A stretch of 64,000 nt of DNA from Clostridium sp. OS1-26 (GCF_030915445.1 NZ_CP133264.1:5551208-5615207), one strand, 5' to 3'; positions 26,787 to 37,375 are shown, counted from the first letter of the stretch. Program-made: numbers and translations. Notes: a model not told the origin generated them from the letters alone.

Positions 26787-26832
26787 AGCTGTTTCAAAAG
26801 GGCTTAAATTACCTTTTGAAGCAGCTATTTTT
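26787..26832 (+). terminator. Terminator of hcp
   Basis: AGCTGTTTCAAAAGG and CCTTTTGAAGCAGCT form a 15-bp, nearly perfect stem followed by ATTTTT. Confidence 0.9.
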
Positions 26833-26870
26833 GACCTATTGCAATAAATGTAATAAAATTCAATACCTTA

Positions 26871-27827
26871 TTAAGATTTAACTGCATTTTCATAACTAAT
26901 AATCTTTTCCTTATTAACCATCCATATACCTAAACATACTAGTATAAGAGCAATAATATTTTTATACTCAAGAATATTTTCTCCTAAAAATACTGCCGAA
27001 AGTATTGCACCGAAAATTGGAGTTAAAAAGTTGAAAATCGATACTGGACCTACCTTATTATATTTTAAAAGTAGATTCCATAATGAAAATGCCGCAGAGG
27101 ATAATAAAGCCAGATAAATTAGTAATAATGAAGATGCCATTGTGAAGTGATGAACCCTTCCACCACAAAGAGCACCAACTAATATTAATAGTATACCTCC
27201 TATAGAAAGACTATATCCTGTTACTAACATTACATCCATACTTTTAGTAAGCTTTTTCCCATAAATAGCTCCTACTGAAAAAACGAATGCCGCAATTACT
27301 AAAAAGCCCTCTCCCCAAAAACTAAAAGAGAAACTCAATAAATCATTACTGAAATTTACTATCATAACTCCTATAAATCCTGCAATGCACCCAACTATTT
27401 TTTGCATATTTAACTTATCATTTATGTATATATAATGAGCTAAAATAACACTAAAAAATGTAACAGTAGAATTCATTATAGAGCTTTTAACACCGGTGGT
27501 ATTAGCAATCCCAATATAAAAGAATATATATTGTAGTGTTGTTTGGACAGTACCTAAAAATAATAAATTTGATATATTTTTCTTTGAAAGTTTAAATACA
27601 TTTTTCCCATACTTTTGTGCAATGATAAGTAAAATTATTCCTGATGCAGCAAACCTGTAACCTGCAAACACAATTTTTGATGGGATATCACCAGTAGAAA
27701 TATTAAATAATATATATCCACTTTTTACTGCAGGATACGCACTTCCCCATAGCAAACAGCATAATGTCGCAATAATAGTAACAAATTTTTTGTCTGTAAA
27801 AATCTCTTTGTTTTTCAAAATAATCAA
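26871..27827 (-). CDS. EamA/DMT-family transporter
   Basis: The 318 residues form ten hydrophobic segments in two five-span EamA halves. The first begins CCLLWGSAYPAVKSGYIL, the family's WGS hallmark; the second carries SSAAFSLWNLLLKYNKVG and LTPIFGAILSAVFLGE. The drug/metabolite transporter superfamily exports amino acids, nucleosides or other small metabolites; the substrate cannot be told from sequence. Monocistronic on the minus strand, convergent with hcp, with the hcp terminator between them. Confidence 0.88.
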   Translation of the reverse strand: MIILKNKEIFTDKKFVTIIATLCCLLWGSAYPAVKSGYILFNISTGDIPSKIVFAGYRFAASGIILLIIAQKYGKNVFKLSKKNISNLLFLGTVQTTLQYIFFYIGIANTTGVKSSIMNSTVTFFSVILAHYIYINDKLNMQKIVGCIAGFIGVMIVNFSNDLLSFSFSFWGEGFLVIAAFVFSVGAIYGKKLTKSMDVMLVTGYSLSIGGILLILVGALCGGRVHHFTMASSLLLIYLALLSSAAFSLWNLLLKYNKVGPVSIFNFLTPIFGAILSAVFLGENILEYKNIIALILVCLGIWMVNKEKIISYENAVKS

Positions 27828-27964
27828 ACTCCTCTCTTACTCATTACCTATATATTTTTCGCACAAAAGTTACATCAAAATATATTTGAAATACAGCATA
27901 AAAATTAATTATATTAAATTTATACTGAACTTAAAAGTTTCAACTCGTAACATCATTTAACAGT

Positions 27965-28534
27965 CTACATTTCTGATATACTTCTGCCTATTTCTCTAAC
28001 AGTTTCTATATATGTTGGATACTCCATTATTTTCCCTTTTTCCATAACTCCATAAAAATAGTGTTCATCTAAAAGCGTAATTTCATAAGAATTGAATAAC
28101 ATATGATAAGTTTGACGAATAATATTAGTTTCTTGTTCATCTACTTGATTTAACGAAGAAATAGTGATGACCTTTTTACCTTTTAAACGCTCACGATTTT
28201 CCTTACTATAATATGCAAACAGCCTATCAATTAACTTCTTCATTGTACCTGGTACACTCCACCAATATATAGGAGATGCAAAGATAACTACATCTGAATT
28301 CTCTATACTACTGTATATTTCTCTCATATCATCATGTTGAATACAATGCCCATTCTTCATACACGCGTAACATCCAATGCAATCATTAATATCCATGTTT
28401 CTTAATTTGAAAACTTCTACAGTAAATTTATCATTATCAATATTAGATAATAGCTCATTGATAATAATATCAGTATTACCATTAGAACGGGGGCTTCCAT
28501 TAATTATAGTAAGAGTTTTTTTCTGCTGACTCAT
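27965..28534 (-). CDS. NAD(P)H-dependent flavin oxidoreductase with iron-sulfur-flavoprotein Cys motif
   Basis: Flavodoxin-fold protein of 189 residues. The N-terminal FMN phosphate loop is INGSPRSNGNTDIII, followed by the compact cysteine cluster CIGCYACMKNGHC (C-x2-C-x2-C-x5-C, about residues 53-65) that in iron-sulfur flavoproteins binds a [4Fe-4S] cluster. ASPIYWWSVPGTMKKLIDR is the second FMN-binding segment. Such proteins reduce quinones, oxygen species or small oxidised substrates. A LysR gene is divergent, 265 bp away, with an inverted repeat between them, suggesting it is the controlled partner. Confidence 0.85.
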   Translation of the reverse strand: MSQQKKTLTIINGSPRSNGNTDIIINELLSNIDNDKFTVEVFKLRNMDINDCIGCYACMKNGHCIQHDDMREIYSSIENSDVVIFASPIYWWSVPGTMKKLIDRLFAYYSKENRERLKGKKVITISSLNQVDEQETNIIRQTYHMLFNSYEITLLDEHYFYGVMEKGKIMEYPTYIETVREIGRSISEM

Positions 28535-28567
28535 ATATTTATCTCTCCTTTTCTATTTCTGAAACTA

Positions 28568-28635
28568 AATATCCATTTGGTTTTATGAAAAATGAAATTT
28601 TTTCAATATGGTATTATTAAATTTCAATGGATATT
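28568..28635. promoter_or_regulatory. Spaced inverted repeat between flavoprotein and LysR genes
   Basis: AATATCCATT at 28568-28577 and AATGGATATT at 28626-28635 are perfect inverted copies about 48 bp apart in the divergent intergenic region. They may be paired half-sites for the LysR regulator; weak evidence. Confidence 0.35.
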
Positions 28636-28798
28636 GTTCCTACTTTCAATCTAGATAGTTACATTATTTTTTACATATTTTGAATAAACTTATTTGCAAA
28701 GTTAAATTATAGAATAATTATATTATAGGTATTTAAATTAGTAAAATTAATGTTTATAATATATAACATGAATATTTTTCATGAAAGAAGGTTTTTTA

Positions 28799-29669
28799 AT
28801 GACACTGCAACAATTTGAAGTTTTTGTTAAGGTTGTTGAAACTGGAAGTTTTACAAAGGCTGGAGAGCTTCTAGCACTTACACAGTCAGCGATTAGCCAT
28901 ATTATATCCGCACTTGAAATTGAGCTAGGTTTTACACTTTTATATCGGAATCGTACTGGTGTTAGTATCACTAACGAAGGACAAAAATATTTCAACATGC
29001 TCTAGATATTCTAAATAAAGCTGAGTTGCTAAAGCAAGAAGCGGCAGCTATACTTGGAATTGAGTCAGGAATACTAAAAATAGGGTGTTTTCCAAGCATA
29101 TCTGCCAAAATATTACCGGATATAATTTTGAGTTATCAAAAAAGTATCCTAAAATAGACCTACAAATCTTTGAAGGAAGTTATAATGAAATTGAGAACTG
29201 GGTTTCCACTGGAGTTATAGATTTAGGTTTTTCCGCTATTCCACCTGAAAGCTTAGATTTCATTCCCTTATTTCAGGATGACATGGTAGTTATTGTAAGC
29301 GAAGATCATCCATTCAGTTTAAAAGAAGAAATATCTATTAATGAAATGGAGTCTCAATCTTTTATAATGCCAAAGTCCGGCTGTGACATACAATTAAAAC
29401 AACTCTTTAAAGAAAATAAGGTGAGTCCAAATACAAAATTTGAGCTTGAGGATAACAATACCATTTTAGCTATGGTCGGTAGAGGATTAGGAATATCAAT
29501 AATGCCAGAAATACTTTTAGATTTTAAATCCTTGCCATTAAATGCAATTAGGCTATTACCTAGACTTTCTAGAACTGTGGGCATTTTGATAAAATCCTAC
29601 AAAACTGCATCTCCAGCTTCTTTGTCTTTCATTAAAGAGACAAAAAGTTGTCTAAAAAGGTTATCTTGA
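28799..29669 (+). CDS. LysR-family regulator (two frameshifts)
   Basis: DNA-binding domain: MTLQQFEVFVKVVETGSFTK then LTQSAISHIISALEIELG. Effector domain: SGILKIG, ILPDIILSYQKKYPKIDLQI, and GRGLGISIMPEIL. Two single-base losses break the frame. One is in the A-run at about 28982-28987 (restored reading NEGQKIFQHALDILNKAE), the other in the A-run at about 29136-29142 (restored reading LSYQKKYPKIDL). Corrected length is about 290 residues, normal for the family. Start is ATG 28799, behind GAAAGAAGG. Most likely controls the divergent flavoprotein gene. Confidence 0.82.
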
Positions 29670-29692
29670 TTTTTACTATGTTTTAAAATAAC

Positions 29693-29730
29693 AAGCCAAT
29701 AGGAGAACTAGTATTAAGTCCTATTGGCTT
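29693..29730 (+). terminator. Terminator of the LysR gene
   Basis: AAGCCAATAGGA and TCCTATTGGCTT form a 12-bp stem; the trailing T-run is short and interrupted, and the site sits between convergent genes, so it may act both ways. Confidence 0.7.
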
Positions 29731-29789
29731 ACTTTAATCTATATTAATATTCTTATCATTAGCTATCTTTAATTAATTCCTACATTTTT

Positions 29790-30512
29790 TTAAACAATTC
29801 TTTCTAGTGATCCCTTAATATCTTTCGTGTATATTCCACCATGGTAGCATATGATTTTATCTATTTCATAGTCTAATAGTTTTTTTATAGAATTCTTTGC
29901 CTCATCAATATCTAGAGTATATTGTGGGTTTGCTATAGTTAATTTATCATCTTCTACTACTAATGCATCTCCGGAAATCAATGTTTTACTGTCTTTTATA
30001 TAAATTGATATATGTCCTGGCATATGTCCCGGAGTAGCAACTATTTCTACTCCTCCACACCAAGAAAATGAATCTTTATCTCTTAGACATACATCCACTT
30101 GAACATTCTCTATTGATTCAATAAACTGCTGAAATTTCTTTGCATTTTCCTTTTGGTCTTCAGGGAGATTGTCGTATATAGATTCCGCTTGTTGTAACCT
30201 TAAAGACTTTTCATTGCCGCTAATATATTTCTCATCATCAATTGATGATAGAACCTTAATATGCGGATACTCTCTTTTAAATTCTGCCAAAGCTCCCATA
30301 TGATCAAAATCATGGTGTGTTATAATTATTTTCGTTAATTTACTAATATCAATTCCCTTCGCCTCAGCATCAGCTTTTATTAAAGGTAAAAATTTAGGAT
30401 ATCCACAATCAATTAAAACAACTTCCTTCTCATCACTTAATACAACCGGATAAATAACATTTGAACTGCCATTAAAATCAAACTTTATTTCTAAAACTGT
30501 TAATCTATTCAT
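29790..30512 (-). CDS. MBL-fold metallo-hydrolase
   Basis: Metallo-beta-lactamase fold, 240 residues. The first metal motif is THHDFDHMGAL; then ATPGHMPGHISIY, SGDALVV, and the final His in ICYHGGIY. The HHDxDH form (His-x-Asp in place of the common His-x-His) also occurs in the paralogue at 61504-62244. The two share the layout VVLIDCGYP/LVDTGYPG and a C-terminal YHGxxY. Generic hydrolases of this type cleave thioesters, lactones or phosphodiesters; the substrate is unknown. Single gene, convergent with the LysR gene. Confidence 0.85.
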   Translation of the reverse strand: MNRLTVLEIKFDFNGSSNVIYPVVLSDEKEVVLIDCGYPKFLPLIKADAEAKGIDISKLTKIIITHHDFDHMGALAEFKREYPHIKVLSSIDDEKYISGNEKSLRLQQAESIYDNLPEDQKENAKKFQQFIESIENVQVDVCLRDKDSFSWCGGVEIVATPGHMPGHISIYIKDSKTLISGDALVVEDDKLTIANPQYTLDIDEAKNSIKKLLDYEIDKIICYHGGIYTKDIKGSLERIV

Positions 30513-30717
30513 TAGCTTATACCTCCATATTTAGTATATAAATATATTACCCTCATTCTATATATTTTTTCAAATTCATAAATAATTCTATATCAAACTT
30601 GTTCATATCCTGGTATAAAACTTTGAATATTCTTGAGTTAACTCTATAGAAAATAGGCTAGTCCTTGATATATCACAAACATTATTATACAATGAAAATT
30701 ACAAGGATGTGATTTTT

Positions 30718-31308
30718 ATGGAAAGTAAATTATTGAGTATTCCTCAAATGATTTTAATTGGTTCATCAGGCCGTAATAGTGGTAAAACTACCCTAGCTGT
30801 TGAAATGATTAATAGATGGAAAAATAAATCTTCTATTATTGCACTAAAAATAACTTCGCTTCAAGAAAAAAACGGAAAATGTCAAAGAGGTGGAGAAGGC
30901 TGTGGTGCTTGTTCTCATATAAGCGGAAACTTTGAACTCATAGAAGAAGCTAATAAAAATGCCAACAAAGATACTTCCCTACTGTTAGCCGCAGGTGCGG
31001 AAAAAGTATTTTGGCTTAAATCCTTACGTACTGATATTTATGATGCTATTAAGTTTTTTATGTCAATGGTTCCTCCAAACACTTTAATAATTTGTGAATC
31101 TAATAGTCTTCGCAAGGTCGTGTTGCCTGGAAGCTTTATAATGTTAAATAATACAAAGAATAGTACCATAAAAAAATCCGCCAGTGAAGTAATTGAAAAG
31201 GCTGACCTAATTATAGAAGATGATTTTAGAAATGATATAGATAGCATAATAAAAAAAATTGAATCAGATCTATTTTGTCTGCCATTAAATTTAGAAAAAG
31301 GAAAATAA
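30718..31308 (+). CDS. P-loop NTP-binding protein with a Cys cluster (MobB-like fold)
   Basis: The 196-residue protein begins with the Walker A motif LIGSSGRNSGKTTLAVEM, in the position and form seen in MobB-type GTP-binding proteins. A Cys-rich insert follows, GKCQRGGEGCGACSHISG (C-x8-C-x2-C), then LLLAAGAEKVFWLKSLR and NTLIICESNSLRKVVLPGSF. The insert might bind a metal or cluster. I start at ATG 30718, 6 bp after AAGGATGTG, not at the GTG at 30709. No molybdenum-cofactor gene is nearby, so a MobB function is not supported. Single gene, followed by a small hairpin (31311-31337). Confidence 0.7.
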   Translation: MESKLLSIPQMILIGSSGRNSGKTTLAVEMINRWKNKSSIIALKITSLQEKNGKCQRGGEGCGACSHISGNFELIEEANKNANKDTSLLLAAGAEKVFWLKSLRTDIYDAIKFFMSMVPPNTLIICESNSLRKVVLPGSFIMLNNTKNSTIKKSASEVIEKADLIIEDDFRNDIDSIIKKIESDLFCLPLNLEKGK

Positions 31309-31369
31309 CAAAATACTCTCTTTTAAGAAAGTATTTAATATCGACTCTCTAATATAGGGCTAAAAGATC

Positions 31370-31599
31370 GAAAGTTAACTTATACCCCGGGCTATGTTTC
31401 CAAGCTTCAGTCCGTTAAAAACTTTTAGTCAGTCTAAAGCTTGTGTTTTAGACGACCTAAGAACCTTCGAGAAACTCGCTATGCTCAGACAGCTCGAAGG
31501 TGCTAAGGTTGTCTTAAAACCCTTTACTAAGACTGTCACAAAGTTTTTAAATCTACCTTCAGCTTTGGAAACATATCCCTTTGTATAAGTTAACTTTCT
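31370..31599. repeat. Large 230-bp imperfect palindrome, family P
   Basis: The two arms share, in mirror order: GAAAGTTAACTTATAC, TATGTTTCCAA, TTAAAAACTTT, AGTCT, a GTTTTA(A)GAC block, ACCT-AG, and ACCTTCGAG, around a short loop near 31486. It fills the gap between convergent genes. Shorter members share GACTTACACC, CTATGTTTCCAAGCTTCAGTCC and its mirror image at 38551-38640, 57075-57197 and, weakly, 49646-49744. The transcript would be a very long hairpin. Confidence 0.8.
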
Positions 31600-31626
31600 A
31601 GTTAGTTTTCCTATGCTTTTAGCTTC

Positions 31627-33168
31627 TTAGCCTCCTAAGTAGCTAAAGTGCATATAATCTTTCGAGTTTGGGAAATTGCCTCCCCAGTCCCAGCCATATT
31701 TCTGAAACACTTTAACAACCTCTGGTGTAATTGAATATGGATCTTTATAAGGATTATAATACTTCCCTACTTGTTGCTTTACTGTCCCATCTTTTCCTAA
31801 TTGGATGAAATAATTTTCATCTGGATTTATATCAATAGCAGCACCAGCGGGATGATTAATACAGGAGTCCTTGTCCCTAAATCCACCGACATCCTTAATT
31901 GGAAATTGTTCTGGAAGATTATATATTTCATCAAAAATTTGTTTTACTTCCTCTGATATTTTTTTATTAACTGAAATGTTTTTAGTTACAGTACGCTTTC
32001 CTTTGCTTCTATCATTGTTATCTATGTAATCCCATACTTTAACAGTGACAACTTCTATATTTTTTTGTTTTACCTCTTTGCTGGTATATTGCCAGTTGCC
32101 GCCTATTTTTGCAAAGTCTCCATTTTTTTCGTCATCACCAATAAGAAACTCTCGTCTATCCGCTATAGGAATAGGCTTATTTTTATCACCATTAATTACT
32201 TGGGATTGCTGAAATAAACTATTAACTACTTTTATAGGTAGTACGCCTTCTCCACCTAATATTATATTATTATTAATAGATTTCCCAGTTAAAAGCTGTT
32301 TCATATCACTATTAGTAGAATTGCTGGCAAATATTATTGGATTACCACTTTTAACTGCCAATCCTATGCCGCTTAATGCATCTGCAAAACCTTCTCCAGA
32401 TGTTATATAAACAGTGTTAAAATCCATACTTGATTTAAAATTATTTATAATGTTTTGATTTAAAGAATAACGCGTATTGCCAGATATTCTTTTATTATTA
32501 GGAAATTTGCTGGCAACTGCATCTGTTATTACTGTTTTATCTCCTAATACATATGTAGTTTTTATATTTTGTTTTTTAAGATAAGTTTGCACTACACTTG
32601 ACACCTTATCTTTGGAAACTAATATTACAGGAATGCCATTTTTGCCAGATATCGGAGCCACCGATAATGAGCCTGCAAAGTCTTCACTATTTGATATGAT
32701 AACCTCACTTACATTTCCCAGCTTTTCTGCTATTTTAATGGATGTCGCATATCTATCTTCTCCAGCTAACCTTTGCAAATTGTAACCACTTTTTTTTAAT
32801 GAATCTTCAATGCTTTGTGAGACTACACCAGTTCCACCTAGTATTGTTATATTTTTAACTTTTAGCCTCTCTAACTCACTTACTAATATAGGATTATCTT
32901 TTAGAGAATTACCATGAACTAGCAATATAGGTGCATTATATTTACGGGACAAAGCCGCTGCTCCTAATGCATCCGGATAATTTTCACCATTTGCTATAAT
33001 AACATTTTCTGAAGTGGTCCAACCACTCTTTGAAATTTCTTGACAAGTATCATAGCGAGTTTGTCCAGCTAATCTTTTCATTGTAGTTTCTGCATTTACG
33101 CTACTTCCCAATAGTCCTGTCATTAAAAGTGTTAACGCTATTGGCATTATTATTTTACTTTTGTTCAT
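31627..33168 (-). CDS. Secreted cell-wall-binding (CWB2 x3) D-Ala-D-Ala carboxypeptidase-like protein
   Basis: Signal peptide at residues 1-26 (MNKSKIIMPIALTLLMTGLL, cut after VNA). Three cell-wall-binding repeat 2 modules follow, each beginning RLAGQTRYDT, RLAGEDRYAT or RISGNTRYSL (about residues 30-330); they anchor clostridial proteins to secondary wall polymers. The C-terminal domain is an M15-type peptidase: HPAGAAIDINPDENYF supplies the His-x6-Asp zinc ligands, and the late YMHFSY the last His. It likely trims peptidoglycan stem peptides. Start at ATG 33168, 4 bp after GGAGGAG. The 33169-33282 gap holds AT-rich promoter sequence. Confidence 0.88.
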   Translation of the reverse strand: MNKSKIIMPIALTLLMTGLLGSSVNAETTMKRLAGQTRYDTCQEISKSGWTTSENVIIANGENYPDALGAAALSRKYNAPILLVHGNSLKDNPILVSELERLKVKNITILGGTGVVSQSIEDSLKKSGYNLQRLAGEDRYATSIKIAEKLGNVSEVIISNSEDFAGSLSVAPISGKNGIPVILVSKDKVSSVVQTYLKKQNIKTTYVLGDKTVITDAVASKFPNNKRISGNTRYSLNQNIINNFKSSMDFNTVYITSGEGFADALSGIGLAVKSGNPIIFASNSTNSDMKQLLTGKSINNNIILGGEGVLPIKVVNSLFQQSQVINGDKNKPIPIADRREFLIGDDEKNGDFAKIGGNWQYTSKEVKQKNIEVVTVKVWDYIDNNDRSKGKRTVTKNISVNKKISEEVKQIFDEIYNLPEQFPIKDVGGFRDKDSCINHPAGAAIDINPDENYFIQLGKDGTVKQQVGKYYNPYKDPYSITPEVVKVFQKYGWDWGGNFPNSKDYMHFSYLGG

Positions 33169-33282
33169 TTTCTCCTCCTTCATTTTCTAATTGCAGTTAA
33201 TATTAACTGCAATCAAAAAATAGGCAAATATATAATATATGCTATATTCTGCAATTATGAAAAATATCCTTTATTTTTAGCT

Positions 33283-33445
33283 AAGGCATCTTCAAAAAAA
33301 TAACTAGTCAGTATGCTAGTCTATTTTGCGTCATACTGCGTCTGCAGAACCCTTAGTTAGTGCTGACTATCTGCGGAACCTGCCTCCTTGTCTGACACAA
33401 AATATCCGTCGCATCTTTGAATTGTTATTTTCTTTCAGATGCCTA
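33283..33445. mobile_element. MITE-like element, copy 1
   Basis: About 163 bp, bounded by imperfect terminal inverted repeats (AGGCATCTTCAAAAAAATAAC versus AGGCATCTGAAAGAAAATAAC). A second copy in opposite orientation lies at 43948-44110 and differs at about ten positions. Both are flanked by TA/AA-rich sequence. Non-coding; internal CTGCGTCTGCAGAACC and GGTTCCGCAGATA-type blocks can fold. It lies between a kinase gene and the peptidase promoter. Confidence 0.75.
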
Positions 33446-33474
33446 AAAGAAAATAATACTATATCTTGAGCAAT

Positions 33475-35554
33475 TTAATTATCAAAATATATATCAGAAA
33501 ATTCTACGCTTAATTGATCTATACTGTTGCTATCTGCTGCAACTTCAAGAGTATCATCCTCAGCAGTCAATATTCTTATAGGAAACTCCATCTTAAACTC
33601 ACTGCCTTTCCCATATTCACTATTTACAGTAATTTTCCCACCGTGCATAGTAACAAGAGATTTTACAATAGAAAGACCTATACCACTTCCCTCATTGTTT
33701 CTTGTTAGTGACTTGTCTACTTGCCTAAGTCTATCAAATATAAATTTAAGCTTATGCTTAGGTATACCAATTCCTGTATCCTTAACTGATATAATGATGC
33801 TTTCTCCTCTATCTTCTACTGTCACTAATATTTCATCTCCTGGATTTGTAAACTTAACAGCATTTGAAAGAAGATTAAGCATAATTCTTTCTATTTTTTC
33901 TGCATCACAGGCCATCGTTTTTTCCTCTACATTTGTGTCAAATATCAACTTAACTCTTTTAGTTTCTATATATTGAGCAACAGACAAAGTTATTTCTTCA
34001 ACAACATTTACAATGTTATGGTTATTAAGCCTTAATTTTAAAAATCCTGAGTCCATCTTTGTAATATCAAGCAAATTTCCAACTAATCTAATTAATCTAT
34101 AACAATTTTGTTTTATGGCTTTAGTATTTTTTTCTAGTGTTTCCCTTGTTTTATCTGATGTATTTTTGACAACATATAGTTCCATAAATTGAAGTGTTGC
34201 ATGTATAACATTTAAAGGAGTTCTAAATTCATGTGATATATTTGCAAAAAACTCACTTTTTAATTTATCATACTCTATTGCTTCATTTAACAATCTGCGT
34301 TCAGTTGTATCTCTTACAACGCTAACAACAACATTTTTTCCTCCTCTTAAAGAAGATGTACTTGTAATTTCAACATCTACATCTTGCCCATTAAATTTAA
34401 CAAACTTTTCTTCAACTATTGGCACCATACTAGAATCCTCTTTTAGCTTGTCTAATCTATTATTGAGCAATTCATGATAGTCCTTGTGTACAAAGTCCGA
34501 CATCATTTTGCCTATGATATCGTTAGAATCGAGTGCTCCCAAAAGCTTTTTTGCTTCATCATTTACAAGTACTATTTTTCCGTCTACATGAACAAATATG
34601 GCGTCAGGTAAGTTTTCTACAAGATTCTTATATCTTTTTTCACTTGCTATAAGTTTATTTTCTGTAATTTTACGTTCTCTTATTTCTGCTTTTAGTTTTT
34701 CATTAGAACTTTCTAATTCCTGAGCTTTTAGCTTTAATTCATTATTGGCTTGGGTTAATTCATAGAATAAAAGATTATATGGACGCTGAAGACTTGTCCC
34801 ACTAATTGCCTTATACATAAGATAAAAAGATACTGCATGTAAAATATGTCCAACCATATTAAGTATTCCAAATACATTTAAATATAGTGTAAAACTTATT
34901 TCCTGAAATAATCATTGTTATTAAGGAAAATATCATATAAATATATACACTTTTATGAAACATCCTATTTTTTTTAACTAAAGCAAGAATTGAAAAGATT
35001 AAAATGGCTACTATGATATATTCACTTATTTTTTTAAATAGAGTTAATCCGCTGCCCTCTATATAGCATGCAGGAAATATGTTCCATAAAAATATTGACA
35101 TTAACAAAAGTATTGATGCTATTAAATAAATTAATAATATAGTTTTTTCTTTTAATTTTTTTTCTAATAGATTAAATGACACTAATATAGATATACTTTC
35201 TATAAACTTTGTGACAATCCACAATTGTGTTGCTAAATTTGGTGTACCATCTTGAAATATCCCCATGCCTTTATACGCAAATGCATGTAATAAATTAAAG
35301 CTCCCAATAAATGCAAATGCCATTCCTAAAAAAGTGAAATAACTGTTATATGATATCTTATAGGTATTTATAGCAATTATAGATATGATAAAGGCAGAAG
35401 TAACACTGGCAATTTCGATAAGAGTATGAAATAGCAAATAATTCTTAAAGCTTATACATACTGCAGCTATTATTAGTACAATAGATACTGCTATATTCTT
35501 AAAGACTTCTAAATTGATTGATATTTTATTTCTCTCTATAATTTTAGTATTCAT
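33475..35554 (-). CDS. MASE3-PAS-histidine kinase (one frameshift)
   Basis: The N-terminal segment has seven or so membrane spans with ATQLWIVTKFIESISI, matching MASE3 membrane sensors. After a coiled linker come a PAS domain (NLVENLPDAIFVHVDGKIVL), HisKA with the phospho-His in FFANISHEFRTPLNV, and an ATPase domain with LLNLLSNAVKF, DTGIGIP and GSGIGLSIV. The frame slips at about 34902-34903: removing one G from TCAGGAAATAAG gives ISEISFTLYLNVFGILNMVGH and joins the two parts, about 693 residues. Unlike most breaks in this window this is an apparent insertion. No response regulator is adjacent. Start ATG 35554, behind AAAGGTGGGG. Confidence 0.85.
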
Positions 35555-35899
35555 CACAATTAACCCCACCTTTTTTGTTAAATATTGGTAAAGTTCAATT
35601 TGAAATTATATCATAAGATTACTTAAGTGAGAAATGCCAAACATAATGAAATAATTAACTTTTATTTTGGATATTTTTATTAAAATTTTCTAATTTAAAG
35701 ATATGCATTTTAAAAAGTCTTTGTATTACATAGTAACATTAGTTACACAGTAATTATTTTCCTTTGATTTCATATTATAACATATATTCTTGTTTTTTTC
35801 AAATTTATTATAAGTCAATATTTTCTATTAAACGACATATTATAATATTTGCAATTTCGCCAAATATTTTAGATAATGTCATGTTAATATTAATTAGTT

Positions 35900-35950
35900 T
35901 AGTATAATACACCTTAATCTATTGTTAGTTTAGTCGTATTATACTATAAT
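35900..35950 (+). promoter_or_regulatory. Promoter of the MATE gene overlapped by an 11-bp inverted repeat
   Basis: TTGTTA (35922-35927), a 17-bp spacer and TATAAT (35945-35950) form a good promoter. TAGTATAATAC (35900-35910) and GTATTATACTA (35936-35946) are perfect inverted copies, the second covering the -10 region. This looks like a repressor site. The remainder of the 35555-35994 gap shows no gene. Confidence 0.65.
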
Positions 35951-35994
35951 AGTTAAATGAAAAATCTGAAAAGGATTAACTAATGGAGGTCATA

Positions 35995-37359
35995 ATGAAT
36001 TTAACATCCTTATTCAATGACAAAAAATTCTTAAAAACCTTATTTAAGCTTGCATTGCCAATTGCACTTCAAAATTTAATACTTTCTTCTCTTAATCTTG
36101 TAGATACAATTATAATAGGTGGTCTTGGAGAGTATGCTATAGCTGGAGTAGGTATTGCTAATCAATACTTCTTTTTATTAAATTTAGTTTTATTTGGAGT
36201 AGTTAGTGGTAGTTCTATATTTACTGCTCAATATTATGGTGATAATGATTTACCAAATATTAAAAGAATATTAGGCATTTCCATCATAACAAGTGGAACT
36301 GCTGCATTTATATTTTTCATAGTAGGCTTTTTCTTTAATAATCAAATTATAAGTATTTTTTCAACTGATAAGGTAGTTATATCAATAGGAAGTGAGTATT
36401 TAAGAATAATAGTCTTTAGCTATGTTATTACTGCTATTACTTTTTCCTACTCCTTTACTTTAAGAAGCATAGGACAAGTTAAAATTCCTATGATAATAAG
36501 TATTATTGCGCTGGCAATAAATACAATACTTAATTATTTGCTTGTTTATGGTTACTTTGGTATGCCTAAGCTTGGAACTAATGGGTCAGCCATAGCTACT
36601 CTTATTGCTAGAGCTATTGAAATGATGCTTATGATTACTGTTGTATACTCTCAGAAACTTATTATCGCTGCTAAAGTTAGAGAAATGTTAGACTTATCTC
36701 TTGATTTTATAAAGAACTTCTTTAAAATCACTGCTCCTGTAATTTTAAATGAATCTATGTGGTCACTAGGGGTTAGTATGTATGCCATTGCCTATGCGAG
36801 AATGGGTACTGAAGTAATAGCTTCAACCAATATTTCAGCTACCATTGAAAGAATCACTTGGGTAATATTTATGGGACTAGGAAATGCCTGTGCTGTTATG
36901 ATAGGAAATAAAATAGGGGAAGGCAATGAAGATGAGGCTTATCTATTAGCTAAAAGATTTATAATACTATGCCCTATCCTTGCAATTTTAGCTGGTATCA
37001 TAGTATTTTTTACTTCTGGATGGACTCTTTCGGTATATAAAGTGTCACCAACGGTATATAATTATTCTCATAACATTTTAATGGTATTTTCCATATTCTT
37101 AGTTGCAAAAGTTATTAATTATGTTAGTGTAATCGGCATTTTTAGAAGTGGTGGAGATACTAAATTTTGCTTAATTTTAGATACTGGTGGTGTTTGGCTT
37201 ATAGGTGTACCCCTTGCCTTTCTTGGTGGGTTAGTTCTTAAGCTGCCAATTCATTTTGTTTATGTTTTGGTATACTTAGAAGAAGTAGTAAAGCTTATGT
37301 TTTGTATACCAAGAATTATATCGAAAAAATGGATTAATAATTTAACTGCTAAAGATTAA
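35995..37359 (+). CDS. MATE-family multidrug/metabolite efflux transporter
   Basis: The 454-residue protein has twelve predicted membrane spans in two homologous halves. It begins KLALPIALQNLILSSLNLVDTIIIGGLGEYAIAGV, typical of MATE transporters, and has the second-half counterpart KITAPVILNESMWSLGVSMY. These export drugs or organic cations against a proton or sodium gradient. Start at ATG 35995, behind ATGGAGGTC. The downstream UvrC-like gene starts 16 bp after its stop, so the two are co-transcribed. Promoter features suggest repression by an unlinked regulator. Confidence 0.9.
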   Translation: MNLTSLFNDKKFLKTLFKLALPIALQNLILSSLNLVDTIIIGGLGEYAIAGVGIANQYFFLLNLVLFGVVSGSSIFTAQYYGDNDLPNIKRILGISIITSGTAAFIFFIVGFFFNNQIISIFSTDKVVISIGSEYLRIIVFSYVITAITFSYSFTLRSIGQVKIPMIISIIALAINTILNYLLVYGYFGMPKLGTNGSAIATLIARAIEMMLMITVVYSQKLIIAAKVREMLDLSLDFIKNFFKITAPVILNESMWSLGVSMYAIAYARMGTEVIASTNISATIERITWVIFMGLGNACAVMIGNKIGEGNEDEAYLLAKRFIILCPILAILAGIIVFFTSGWTLSVYKVSPTVYNYSHNILMVFSIFLVAKVINYVSVIGIFRSGGDTKFCLILDTGGVWLIGVPLAFLGGLVLKLPIHFVYVLVYLEEVVKLMFCIPRIISKKWINNLTAKD

Positions 37360-37375
37360 ATTTGGAGGAGATATT

